This document shows, one piece after another, positions 1 through 5,578 of a stretch of DNA of 5,578 nucleotides. A model generated the notes under the pieces. That model made no database searches, was not told where the DNA came from, and saw only the letters and a program-made list of their open reading frames with translations. The stretch is from Gammaproteobacteria bacterium UBA4475 (GTDB lineage: Bacteria > Pseudomonadota > Gammaproteobacteria > Pseudomonadales > Azotimanducaceae). The position numbers were made by a program, and so were the translations under genes. The DNA lies in assembly GCA_002389265.1 (NCBI GenBank), contig DGOD01000173.1, forward strand, positions 1 to 5,578. Direction: 5' to 3'. Position 1 is the stretch's first letter. Each line of letters starts with the position of its first letter.

Positions 1-177
1 GCCCAGCAGGCCCATGTCGCCAAATTTCCGCCACATGTCCATGGGGAACTCATTGTCTTTGTCTATTTGTGCGGCACGCGGTGCCAGTTCCACAGTACAC
101 ATTTGATAGACCGCGTCGCGGAGCATGTCGATCTCTTCACCAAGACCGAAATTCAAAGTGGGGTAGGCGGTGCTCAT
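1..177 (-). CDS. liuA: Isovaleryl-CoA dehydrogenase LiuA, N-terminal part (cut by window edge)
   Basis: This is the first 59 codons of an acyl-CoA dehydrogenase reading off the left edge. The translation begins MSTAYPTLNFGLGEEIDMLR and later contains APRAAQIDKDN and FPMDMWRKFGDMGLLG, which closely follow the N-terminal alpha-helical domain of bacterial isovaleryl-CoA dehydrogenases. That FAD enzyme oxidises isovaleryl-CoA to 3-methylcrotonyl-CoA in leucine catabolism and passes electrons to ETF. The start ATG (177-175) directly follows the TAG stop of the liuR gene (180-178), so the two are co-transcribed and probably translationally coupled. A purine-rich AAGGA at 192-188 inside the liuR end can serve as ribosome binding site. 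The catalytic and FAD-binding regions lie outside the window, so their integrity cannot be judged. The neighbouring MerR regulator strengthens the assignment; another short branched-chain acyl-CoA dehydrogenase is the only realistic alternative. Confidence 0.9.
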   Translation of the reverse strand, partial: MSTAYPTLNFGLGEEIDMLRDAVYQMCTVELAPRAAQIDKDNEFPMDMWRKFGDMGLLG

Positions 178-573
178 CTAGTTGTCTTCCTTCTTGTTGA
201 CGATGTTGAGGGCCTGCTGACAGCGTTTCTCGACATCATCGAGTTCTGTCAGCATCTGTTTCAAATCCTGCATCTGTGCGTGTAGTTGCTGCTTTCGCTC
301 GCTGACGTTATCGAGCAATCGCTCCAATTGTTCGACGTTTCCCTGTGCCGGGTCGTACATCTCAATGATGGCCTGAGACTCCTGCAGTGACATACCGATT
401 CGCTTGCCTCGTTGGATTAAAGTGAGGCGTACTCTATCAGCGTCGGTGTAGCGACGTTGCTGGCCCACGCGTTGTGGGTTGAGCAGGCCTTTTTCCTCGT
501 AAAAGCGGATCGTGCGGGTCGTGATATCGAAGGCTCGAGCGAGTTCCGATATGGTGTGGGTTTTGTGGGGCAT
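178..573 (-). CDS. liuR: MerR-family transcriptional regulator LiuR of leucine/isovalerate catabolism
   Basis: The protein is 131 residues from the chosen start. Residues 7-43 form a MerR winged helix-turn-helix: TISELARAFDITTRTIRFYEEKGLL gives the recognition helix and the family hallmark R(x)IRFYE, followed by the wing with RRY at 40-42. Residues of about 80-120 are rich in Leu, Gln and Glu with heptad-like spacing and form the usual dimerisation coiled coil. There is a single cysteine (Cys118), so it lacks the multi-Cys metal site of MerR/CueR/ZntR types. LiuR proteins are known to control liu genes in gammaproteobacteria, and liuA follows directly here. The frame is open to a TTG at 597 and an ATG at 594, but ATG 573 gives the family-typical N-terminus (MPHKTHTISELA) and leaves a sensible leader after the predicted promoter; none of these starts has a clear Shine-Dalgarno. 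The regulator is likely autoregulated through the palindrome at 619-634. The effector is not visible from sequence. Confidence 0.88.
   Translation of the reverse strand: MPHKTHTISELARAFDITTRTIRFYEEKGLLNPQRVGQQRRYTDADRVRLTLIQRGKRIGMSLQESQAIIEMYDPAQGNVEQLERLLDNVSERKQQLHAQMQDLKQMLTELDDVEKRCQQALNIVNKKEDN
188..192 (-). promoter_or_regulatory. Ribosome binding site of liuA inside liuR
   Basis: On the minus strand AAGGA lies within the last codons of liuR, 10 nt ahead of the liuA ATG at 177. With stop and start codons abutting (TAGATG), it suggests that ribosomes finishing liuR may feed liuA initiation. Confidence 0.5.
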
Positions 574-605
574 GAAGATCGTGTGCCAAAACATCAAGTG
601 ATGGG

Positions 606-634
606 ACTTTACGAAAACTTGACGTTAACGTCAA
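606..634 (-). promoter_or_regulatory. Predicted sigma70 promoter of liuR-liuA
   Basis: On the minus strand a TTGACG -35 (634-629) is followed after 17 nt by TAAAGT (611-606) as -10, matching consensus at 5/6 and 4/6. Transcription would start near 599, giving a leader of about 26 nt to ATG 573 but only about 5 nt to ATG 594. This supports 573 as the liuR start. The -35 lies within the LiuR palindrome. Confidence 0.5.
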
Positions 635-640
635 CGTCAA
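619..640. promoter_or_regulatory. Probable LiuR operator: perfect 16-bp palindrome plus an extra half-site
   Basis: TTGACGTTAACGTCAA at 619-634 is a perfect palindrome. It is immediately followed by CGTCAA (635-640), a third copy of the half-site on the same side. On the minus strand the arrangement is TTGACG, TTGACG, then the inverted CGTCAA. It sits between liuR and the divergent gene and covers the -35 and part of the spacer of the liuR promoter. Position, symmetry and the adjacent MerR gene make this the natural LiuR site. The centre ACGTTAACGT agrees with my recollection of LiuR motifs from comparative genomics, but I cannot confirm that match here. Confidence 0.65.
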
Positions 641-726
641 CATCCGGGTCAGCTGCAGCGTTAGCTTCAATATCAGTTCGGCAGACTCTGCTGCGGGTTT
701 AAGGCTCAGGGTACCCGTCGAGGCGG

Positions 727-738
727 ATCTACGTAGAT
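727..738. repeat. 12-bp perfect palindrome in the divergent intergenic region
   Basis: ATCTACGTAGAT is self-complementary, and one more pair (G725/C740) matches beyond a single mismatch. It overlaps a second possible stem, CGTAG (732-736) with CTACG (743-747). It lies 112 bp ahead of the ABM gene and differs in sequence from the LiuR palindrome. It could be an operator for an unlinked regulator or a chance palindrome. Confidence 0.3.
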
Positions 739-834
739 TCTGCTACGCTGCGGAACAAGGGTGTCTTTGGGTCGTTTAGCGTTAGCGCCGTTGCTGTTAA
801 TCCGACCTGATAGAAATTTTTCTGACACAATAAC

Positions 835-842
835 AAGAGGAG
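835..842 (+). promoter_or_regulatory. Strong ribosome binding site of the ABM gene
   Basis: AAGAGGAG stands 7 nt ahead of the ATG at 850. It fixes the start codon and supports this short reading frame as a real gene. Confidence 0.7.
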
Positions 843-849
843 CATTTAT

Positions 850-1137
850 ATGATCATTATCACCTCAGAGGTCATGGTAGCCCCCGAGCACTGGCAAGAG
901 GCGTTGGAGCAAACTCGGGCTCATGTAGAGGCTTCCAGACGCGAACCTGGATGCATCAGCCATCGGTTTCTGATTTCACCAGAGATCGAGCACTGCCTGT
1001 TCTTTTATGAAGAATGGCGCGATCGGGCGGCTATTGATCTTCATTTTCAGCAAGATTACTCGAAAGCGATCAGTAAGAATCTGACTGCGTGGGCAATGAA
1101 TAAGGTGAAAATAGGCTTTCACCATGTCCTGGATTAG
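850..1137 (+). CDS. ABM-domain protein, putative quinol monooxygenase
   Basis: A 95-residue protein made of one antibiotic biosynthesis monooxygenase (ABM) ferredoxin-like domain. Recognisable landmarks are the N-terminal beta strand IIITSEVMVAPEHW, EPGC at 32-35, the core strand FFYEEW at 51-56 followed by the helix start DRAAIDLHF (58-66), and the C-terminal strand KIGFHHV. Length and pattern fit YgiN-type proteins, small cytoplasmic dimers that in characterised cases oxidise quinols or polycyclic aromatics without a cofactor. Many family members have no known substrate, so monooxygenase activity is only a family-level inference. It has an excellent Shine-Dalgarno sequence. It is divergent from liuR across 252 to 276 bp and is followed 159 nt later by the acyl-CoA dehydrogenase. 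The stop codon lies in a small palindrome (TAGCGCGCTA, 1135-1144) that lacks a T-tract and is not a terminator. No clear promoter could be assigned. Confidence 0.82.
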   Translation: MIIITSEVMVAPEHWQEALEQTRAHVEASRREPGCISHRFLISPEIEHCLFFYEEWRDRAAIDLHFQQDYSKAISKNLTAWAMNKVKIGFHHVLD

Positions 1138-1172
1138 CGCGCTAGATCGGCTACTCGTGAGATTCGCCAGCG

Positions 1173-1194
1173 TACTGTTTTCAGTGTTACAGTA
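1173..1194. repeat. Inverted repeat TACTGT-N10-ACAGTA upstream of the acyl-CoA dehydrogenase
   Basis: TACTGT (1173-1178) and ACAGTA (1189-1194) are exact inverted copies, 10 nt apart. It lies about 100 bp ahead of the dehydrogenase start, in an otherwise featureless 159-nt gap. The half-sites resemble the LexA box, but the spacing is 10 rather than 8. It could be an operator for a dimeric regulator; there is no T-tract, so it is not a terminator. Confidence 0.3.
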
Positions 1195-1283
1195 TCCTCA
1201 AGTAGCTGTGGTAAGAATTGACTTCAACCGTTAGATAGCAGCCTGTTAATAGCAACTTTTAATCGCAACATTGACTAGCACTT

Positions 1284-1289
1284 GGAGAG
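1284..1289 (+). promoter_or_regulatory. Ribosome binding site that decides the acyl-CoA dehydrogenase start
   Basis: GGAGAG lies 7 nt ahead of ATG 1297. The in-frame TTG at 1282 overlaps this site and would have no ribosome binding site of its own, so ATG 1297 is the start. Confidence 0.7.
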
Positions 1290-1296
1290 CACAGTA

Positions 1297-2643
1297 ATGG
1301 CCATTGATTTTGATGTGGATCCGGAATTTCAGGTACAAATTGACTGGGTGAAAAAATTCGTTAGCGAAGAGGTAGAGCCACTCGATCATTTCATGCGCGT
1401 AGGTGAGGACAAGCAGGGTAACCCGCTGGACGAAGACAGCATGAAAGCTGTTCGTGCCTATATCAAGAGCTTGCAAGCACAAGTTAAAGCACAGGGCCTG
1501 TGGGGCTTTCACCTTGGCGAGGATCTAGGTGGGCCGGGGCTTGGCCAGGTCAAGCTATGCCTGCTGAACGAAATTCTTGGTCGAACTCGCATGGGACCAA
1601 CAGTATTCGGTTGTCAGGCGCCAGATACCGGCAACATGGAATTGATCGCTCACAACGGTACTGAGGCGCAGAAAAAGAAGTATCTTGAGCCATTGTTAGC
1701 GGGTGAAAAACGCTCAGCATTTTCCATGACGGAACCCCACGCAGGTGAACCCGGTGAATTCAAATGCAAGGCAGTGCGCGATGGTGATGAATGGGTGTTG
1801 TCCGGCGAGAAATGGTATACCTCGAACGGTGCAGGTGCAGACTTTTTGATCGTGATGGCGATCACGGCGCCAGACAAGCCTTTGCTGGAGCGAGCCTCCA
1901 TGTTTCTGGTGGACAGAAATACGCCTGGTGTCGAGATCGTCAGAGACGTTCACGGGTTTGGTACGCCTATTGAGATGAAATATGATGATAGCAAGCGTCG
2001 TCTGGGCGGCCATGCCTATATTAAATATGACAACGTTCGTCTGCCTAGTGATGCATTGTTGGGTGAAGAAGGTGGCGGCTTTGTGGGTTCCCAAACTCGC
2101 TTGAGTGGCGGCCGAGTGCACCATGCGATGCGCGCTGTGGGTGTCTGTCAGTATGCTCTGGATATGGCCTGCGAGCGGGCCCTGAGTCGTCGAACCAAGG
2201 GCGAGCGCCTGGCCGACAAGCAAATGGTGCAGGCGGATCTTGCTGAATCTTTTATCCAGCTGAAGCAATTTCGCTTACATGTGCTCTATACGGCCTGGCT
2301 GATTGATAAGACCGGTAAGTACACTCGAGAAATTCGCAAAGAAATAGCAGCGATCAAGATTTCAGCAGCGAAAGTGAATCACGATATTGTTTACCGTGCC
2401 ATCCATCTGCATGGTGCGTTGGGTATGTCGAATGAAACGCCCCTTGGCGACATGTGGATGTCTGCGCCCTATATGGGCATCATGGATGGATCTTCAGAAT
2501 CTCATGCGGCGAACCTGGCGAAACTAATGTTGCGAGATTATGAAGCTTGCGATGACCTGTTTCCCACCTACCATATTCCTAAGTTGGTGGCGAAGGCTCA
2601 GGATAAATTTGAGCAGGTGATAGCTGATTATTTAGAAAAATAG
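1297..2643 (+). CDS. Acyl-CoA dehydrogenase, ACAD10/11-like, with Asp at the catalytic-base position
   Basis: A 448-residue flavoprotein expected to introduce an alpha,beta double bond into an acyl-CoA thioester, using FAD and passing electrons to ETF. The N-terminal helical domain occupies about residues 1-135. The middle beta domain begins with SAFSMTEPHAGE (from 140), the FAD/substrate signature, although the usual GSD is changed to GEP. WYTSNGAGADF follows. The C-terminal helical domain contains GGRVHHAMRAVG, very like the GRIHHCMR signature of the ACAD10/11 group, then the flavin-contacting IHLHGALGMS. The catalytic Glu of medium-chain enzymes (motif YEGT) is replaced by Asp397 in MDGSSESH, as in ACAD10/11 (ADGPDEVH). 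The isovaleryl/long-chain alternative Glu position appears to be Gly272, so Asp397 is the best candidate base. The length is somewhat above the usual 380-400. It precedes a CoA-transferase gene by 143 nt, which fits a pathway that activates a free acid. The acyl substrate cannot be predicted. The enzyme is not LiuA, whose start lies at the left edge. Confidence 0.92.
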   Translation: MAIDFDVDPEFQVQIDWVKKFVSEEVEPLDHFMRVGEDKQGNPLDEDSMKAVRAYIKSLQAQVKAQGLWGFHLGEDLGGPGLGQVKLCLLNEILGRTRMGPTVFGCQAPDTGNMELIAHNGTEAQKKKYLEPLLAGEKRSAFSMTEPHAGEPGEFKCKAVRDGDEWVLSGEKWYTSNGAGADFLIVMAITAPDKPLLERASMFLVDRNTPGVEIVRDVHGFGTPIEMKYDDSKRRLGGHAYIKYDNVRLPSDALLGEEGGGFVGSQTRLSGGRVHHAMRAVGVCQYALDMACERALSRRTKGERLADKQMVQADLAESFIQLKQFRLHVLYTAWLIDKTGKYTREIRKEIAAIKISAAKVNHDIVYRAIHLHGALGMSNETPLGDMWMSAPYMGIMDGSSESHAANLAKLMLRDYEACDDLFPTYHIPKLVAKAQDKFEQVIADYLEK

Positions 2644-2786
2644 GCTGGAGAAATAGTCGACCCTCACCTGTCCTTATAGCGACGGCGCGAGTAAGAGGCT
2701 GGCCGCGAGGTTTACCTTTTGCTCGTTGTTGGACCCGCTGATTGTCGGCCGTTGTAAGACAATATTAATGCACGACTAACAAAGCG

Positions 2787-3971
2787 ATGCCCTTAATGAA
2801 ACCATTAGCTGGCGTGACAGTATTGGAATTTTCCACCATGATCACCGCATCCTTCGCCGCCATGATGATGGCGGAGCAGGGGGCTTGCGTGATCAAGGTT
2901 GAGCCCATTGAGATGGGTGACCCGATGCGCTATATCGGCGCCAGCAAGGCCGGTATGTCGGCCTTGTTCGCGAACTGCAATCGCGGTAAAGAATCTATCA
3001 GAATCAATTTGAAGGATGCCGCCGGCCAAGAGTTGGTGCGTCGCTTGATGCCTGATGTGGATATTGTGATCCATAACTTTCGCCCCGGTGTGATGGATAA
3101 ATTGAATCTGGGTAGCGAACAACTGCGTGCCATTAATCCACGACTGATCTATATGGCTATCTCTGGATTCGGCCATCAGGGACCCCTAGGCAGTGCGCCT
3201 GCCTATGACCCTATCATCCAGGCCCATGCTGGCATGACTGCAGCCCAGGGGCTCGGAACGCCAGTTTTTATTCGTAATTTGGTATGTGACAAGATTACCG
3301 CCTATACCGCTTGCCAAGCAGTGACCAGTGCCTTGTATCTGCGCGAGAAAACCGGTGACGGTCAGCATATCGACCTGTCGATGCTGGATTCGGGACTGTT
3401 CTTTTTATTCCCTGATGCGTTTATGAATCATACCTTGTTGGACGACGACATCGATCCGCAGCCACTCCTGTCTGATCTGATCTATGAACTCACATTAACT
3501 GCCGATGGTGGTCTGACGTTTTCCGCGGGCGTTGAAAAACAACGCAATGGTATGCTCAGGGCAGTTGGTCTCGAGGCTCTGATCGAGGATCCCCGATTCC
3601 AGACGCCAGAAGGGATAGCGGCTAACCGCGACATTTATATTGCCTTGGTCCGAGATGCCTTTTCAGGTCTCACCACCGACGATGCCCTGCAGAAACTGCA
3701 GGCTCACGATGTGCCCTGCGCGAAGTGTCTGAGTCTCGATGAGGTGTTGAGTCAGGAGCAACTGGTAGCCAACGAATCCTTGGCGACTTTTGATCATCCC
3801 TCTATGGGGGCTATGCGAATGATGAAAGCCGCCCCCCGGTTCGGTGGTGAGGTGTTGACCCCCGGTGGTCCCAGCCCGACCCACGGAGAACATACCGATG
3901 CTGTGCTCGCAAGGCTGAATCTTACCGCAGCAGATATTCAAAACTATAAGGCGAAGGGCGTGGTGGCTTAA
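2787..3971 (+). CDS. CaiB/BaiF family III CoA-transferase
   Basis: A 394-residue family III CoA-transferase, which moves CoA between carboxylates through enzyme-bound anhydride intermediates. The N-terminus PLAGVTVLEFSTMITASFAA and GACVIKVEP (32-40) are the Rossmann-like CoA-binding start. NRGKESIRINLK (65-76), VIHNFRPGVMDKL (94-106), SGFGHQGPLG (126-135) and YDPIIQAHAGM (140-150) follow in the standard order. Asp168 in LVCDKITAY matches the catalytic aspartate (Asp169) of formyl-CoA transferase, and TGDGQHIDLSMLDS (189-202) is the next family block. The related alpha-methylacyl-CoA racemases carry a catalytic His before the Asp of the YDP-type motif. Here that place holds Tyr140, which favours a transferase over a racemase. 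Length is typical. Either ATG 2787 or ATG 2796 could be the start; neither has a good Shine-Dalgarno. The neighbouring dehydrogenase and permease suggest it activates an imported acid. Donor and acceptor are unknown. Confidence 0.92.
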   Translation: MPLMKPLAGVTVLEFSTMITASFAAMMMAEQGACVIKVEPIEMGDPMRYIGASKAGMSALFANCNRGKESIRINLKDAAGQELVRRLMPDVDIVIHNFRPGVMDKLNLGSEQLRAINPRLIYMAISGFGHQGPLGSAPAYDPIIQAHAGMTAAQGLGTPVFIRNLVCDKITAYTACQAVTSALYLREKTGDGQHIDLSMLDSGLFFLFPDAFMNHTLLDDDIDPQPLLSDLIYELTLTADGGLTFSAGVEKQRNGMLRAVGLEALIEDPRFQTPEGIAANRDIYIALVRDAFSGLTTDDALQKLQAHDVPCAKCLSLDEVLSQEQLVANESLATFDHPSMGAMRMMKAAPRFGGEVLTPGGPSPTHGEHTDAVLARLNLTAADIQNYKAKGVVA

Positions 3972-4093
3972 CTAGACAAGGCGCAGGGATCTAACAATTT
4001 TCTAGCTGATAGCTCATCTCTACTGATAGGCTTCCTTCATTGTCTCAAGACGTAACCTGTGGCAACCTATTCTTCGATTAAAAAATAATAATA

Positions 4094-4099
4094 AGCAGG
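4094..4099 (+). promoter_or_regulatory. Ribosome binding site of the MHS permease
   Basis: AGCAGG lies 7 nt before ATG 4107, following an A/T-rich stretch (4078-4094, including AATAATAATAA) that should keep the start region unstructured. Confidence 0.5.
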
Positions 4100-4106
4100 T
4101 CTTCTT

Positions 4107-5492
4107 ATGAACGATAGTGCAGCTTTGCCAGCGGAATCACCCGACGAGCATAACGAAAAAAATATGCGGAAAGTTGCAGGCACTGCGCTCGCGGGGACCA
4201 GCATCGAATGGTATGACTTCTTTATCTACGGTACCGCAGCTGCTCTGATTTTTCCTACAGCTTTTTTCCCAGCAGACATGCCGGCGACAGTGGCGTTGAT
4301 AGCTTCCTTCAGTACCTTTGCGGTGGGATTTATTGCCCGGCCTCTGGGTGGCATTATCTTTGGGCACTATGGCGATCGCGTGGGGCGCAAGCAGACACTG
4401 GTCGTAGCGCTATTAATTATGGGTGGTGGTACGACTTTGATCGGACTGTTACCCACTTATGAGACGATCGGTATATTTGCGCCGCTATTACTCGTTTTAC
4501 TCCGGTTTATTCAAGGTCTCGCCATTGGTGGCCAGTGGGGTGGAGCAATGCTCCTTGTCACAGAAAGCGCACCTTCGAACCGACGTGGCTATTATGGTGC
4601 GTTTGCTCAGGCTGGTGCGCCTATGGGAGTGATTCTCGCGAATCTCGCGTTTTTAGCGATAGGCGCCACAATGTCTGACGATGCATTTTTATCCTGGGGC
4701 TGGCGTCTGCCATTTCTCGCAAGTGTAATTCTCATTGGGATCAGTATGTATGTGCAATTGCATCTGGAAGAGACGCCCGCATTTAAAGAGCTGGAAGCAA
4801 TCAAGTTACGCAAACGAGCTGAAGGATCGATTAAAGCCGTCAGCGAGGTTGTCGATCCCAGTGAGGTGAATTTGGATCGGTCTCCTATTTTGGAAGCCTT
4901 GCGTATTTATCCGATGCGCATCGCGTTGGCAGCGGGTGCATTTATTTCGATTCAGGTGACCTTCTACATTTTGATTGCATTTGTCGTCGCCTATGGAACC
5001 AATGAATCTGGACTGGGACTACCGCGCAGTACGATGTTGTCGGCGGTACTCATCGCCAGCGTGGTTCAGCTTGCTGTGCAATTTCAAGCCGCATCTTATT
5101 CCGATCGCCACGGTCGTCGGGGTGTGTATCTCGCCGGTGCTGCCTTGTTGGGGATTTGGGCTTTCGCGCTATTTCCGCTGATTGATACGGGTAACTTTTT
5201 CCTGATTGTTATCGCCATCTCCGGCGGTTTAAGTTTTATGGCGATGCAATATGGTCCCCAAGCCGCTTTTTATACTGAGTTGTTCTCCACTCAGGTGCGT
5301 TACTCAGGTGCCTCACTCGGCTATCAGATTGGCGCGATATTGGGCGGTGCCTTCGCCCCGACTATTGCCGTCTTGCTATGGAAAGAATTTGGCATTGTGT
5401 ATGTCTCTGTCTACATTGCCATCGCGGCTTTGGTAACTATCGGTTCAGTCTATATGCTCACTGAAACGAGCGGGAAGGACATTCATGCCTAA
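4107..5492 (+). CDS. MHS-family (metabolite:H+ symporter) MFS permease
   Basis: A 461-residue inner-membrane transporter of the major facilitator superfamily, related to ShiA, KgtP, ProP and YhjE. A charged cytoplasmic N-terminus (1-24) leads into the family hallmark TSIEWYDFFIYG (31-42) in helix 1. The helix 2-3 loop has motif A, GHYGDRVGRKQTL (86-98), and helix 4 carries RFIQGLAIGGQWGGA (133-147). A long polar central loop (about 221-265) separates the two six-helix halves. The second half has an echo of motif A (SDRHGRRG, 332-339) and ELFSTQVRYSGASLGYQIGA (391-410), typical of MHS proteins. Most relatives I know have Glu where Gln143 lies. Family members import carboxylates or zwitterions such as shikimate, 2-oxoglutarate or proline/betaine with protons. 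Its position after an acyl-CoA dehydrogenase and a CoA-transferase suggests uptake of a carboxylic acid that they metabolise. The substrate is not determinable. A 135-nt gap precedes the gene with no clear promoter or terminator. Confidence 0.93.
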   Translation: MNDSAALPAESPDEHNEKNMRKVAGTALAGTSIEWYDFFIYGTAAALIFPTAFFPADMPATVALIASFSTFAVGFIARPLGGIIFGHYGDRVGRKQTLVVALLIMGGGTTLIGLLPTYETIGIFAPLLLVLLRFIQGLAIGGQWGGAMLLVTESAPSNRRGYYGAFAQAGAPMGVILANLAFLAIGATMSDDAFLSWGWRLPFLASVILIGISMYVQLHLEETPAFKELEAIKLRKRAEGSIKAVSEVVDPSEVNLDRSPILEALRIYPMRIALAAGAFISIQVTFYILIAFVVAYGTNESGLGLPRSTMLSAVLIASVVQLAVQFQAASYSDRHGRRGVYLAGAALLGIWAFALFPLIDTGNFFLIVIAISGGLSFMAMQYGPQAAFYTELFSTQVRYSGASLGYQIGAILGGAFAPTIAVLLWKEFGIVYVSVYIAIAALVTIGSVYMLTETSGKDIHA

Positions 5493-5578
5493 GTGGCTGC
5501 GGCGCAAAAAATATTCAGCGGGTTATATCGACTCCGAATAAATACCGATCGGAACAGGAGCAGATAGGAATAAGGGAA

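Noticed and set aside
574..597. Earlier liuR starts at TTG 597 or ATG 594.
   Set aside because: They add residues not typical of LiuR proteins and would leave almost no leader after the predicted transcription start.
1135..1144. Palindrome TAGCGCGCTA at the ABM stop codon as a terminator.
   Set aside because: No loop of usable size and no downstream T-tract; probably chance.
1173..1194. LexA/SOS box, because TACTGT and ACAGTA match the ends of the E. coli-type box.
   Set aside because: The CTGT and ACAG halves are 10 nt apart instead of 8, and the next gene is a metabolic dehydrogenase with no tie to DNA repair.
1282..1296. TTG start for the acyl-CoA dehydrogenase giving five extra residues.
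   Set aside because: The TTG overlaps the Shine-Dalgarno sequence of ATG 1297, which has ideal spacing.
1714..2268. Long antisense open frame of 184 codons inside the dehydrogenase gene.
   Set aside because: It lies wholly within a well-conserved gene, has no recognisable domain, and its composition is that of a shadow frame.
2701..2720. Intrinsic terminator after the acyl-CoA dehydrogenase (AGGTTTACCT followed by TTT).
   Set aside because: The stem is 3-4 bp with a 2-4 nt loop and the T run is short and interrupted by G.
2742..2768. Sigma70 promoter for the CoA-transferase gene: TTGTCG and TATTAA.
   Set aside because: The spacer is only 15 nt and both boxes are imperfect; not enough to call.
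4006..4029. Direct repeat CTGATAG (4006-4012 and 4023-4029) ahead of the permease gene.
   Set aside because: Seven bases twice in a short A/T-rich gap is easily chance, and no further copies or symmetry support an operator.
4060..4075. Sigma54 promoter ahead of the permease, from TGGCA at 4060-4064.
   Set aside because: The required GC of the -12 element is absent at the correct distance (TT at 4073-4074).

Overview
The window reads as a gammaproteobacterial chromosome segment devoted to carboxylic-acid / acyl-CoA catabolism. The strongest taxonomic hint is the left edge: a LiuR-type MerR regulator transcribed directly into an isovaleryl-CoA dehydrogenase (liuA) start, the arrangement known for leucine/isovalerate (liu) operons in gammaproteobacteria such as Pseudomonas and Shewanella. 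Base composition looks intermediate. A marine, lipid- or terpenoid-using gammaproteobacterium is a guess only.

Layout. Positions 1-573, minus strand: the first 59 codons of liuA (cut by the window edge) preceded without any gap by liuR. Upstream of liuR lies a perfect 16-bp palindrome with an extra half-site (619-640) overlapping a good sigma70-like promoter reading into liuR-liuA. This is the natural LiuR operator. Positions 598-849 are a divergent intergenic region, which also holds a second, unrelated palindrome (727-738). The rest is on the plus strand: a small ABM-fold putative monooxygenase (850-1137), an acyl-CoA dehydrogenase resembling the ACAD10/11 group (1297-2643), a CaiB/BaiF family III CoA-transferase (2787-3971) and an MHS-family (ShiA/KgtP/ProP-like) proton-coupled permease (4107-5492). 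The gaps between these plus-strand genes are 159, 143 and 135 nt. I see no convincing intrinsic terminator in any of them, and no convincing promoter either, so whether they form one operon is open. The last 86 nt (5493-5578) contain no recognisable gene; purine-rich stretches near the right edge could precede a gene starting outside the window.

How the genes could work together (inference): the permease imports a small carboxylate, the CoA-transferase converts it to its CoA thioester at the expense of another acyl-CoA, and the dehydrogenase introduces an alpha,beta double bond. The substrate is not identifiable from sequence. The adjoining liu genes degrade leucine/isovalerate, and feeding of products between the two modules is possible but not shown. 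No mobile element, tRNA, rRNA, CRISPR array or obvious novel defence-type system was found.
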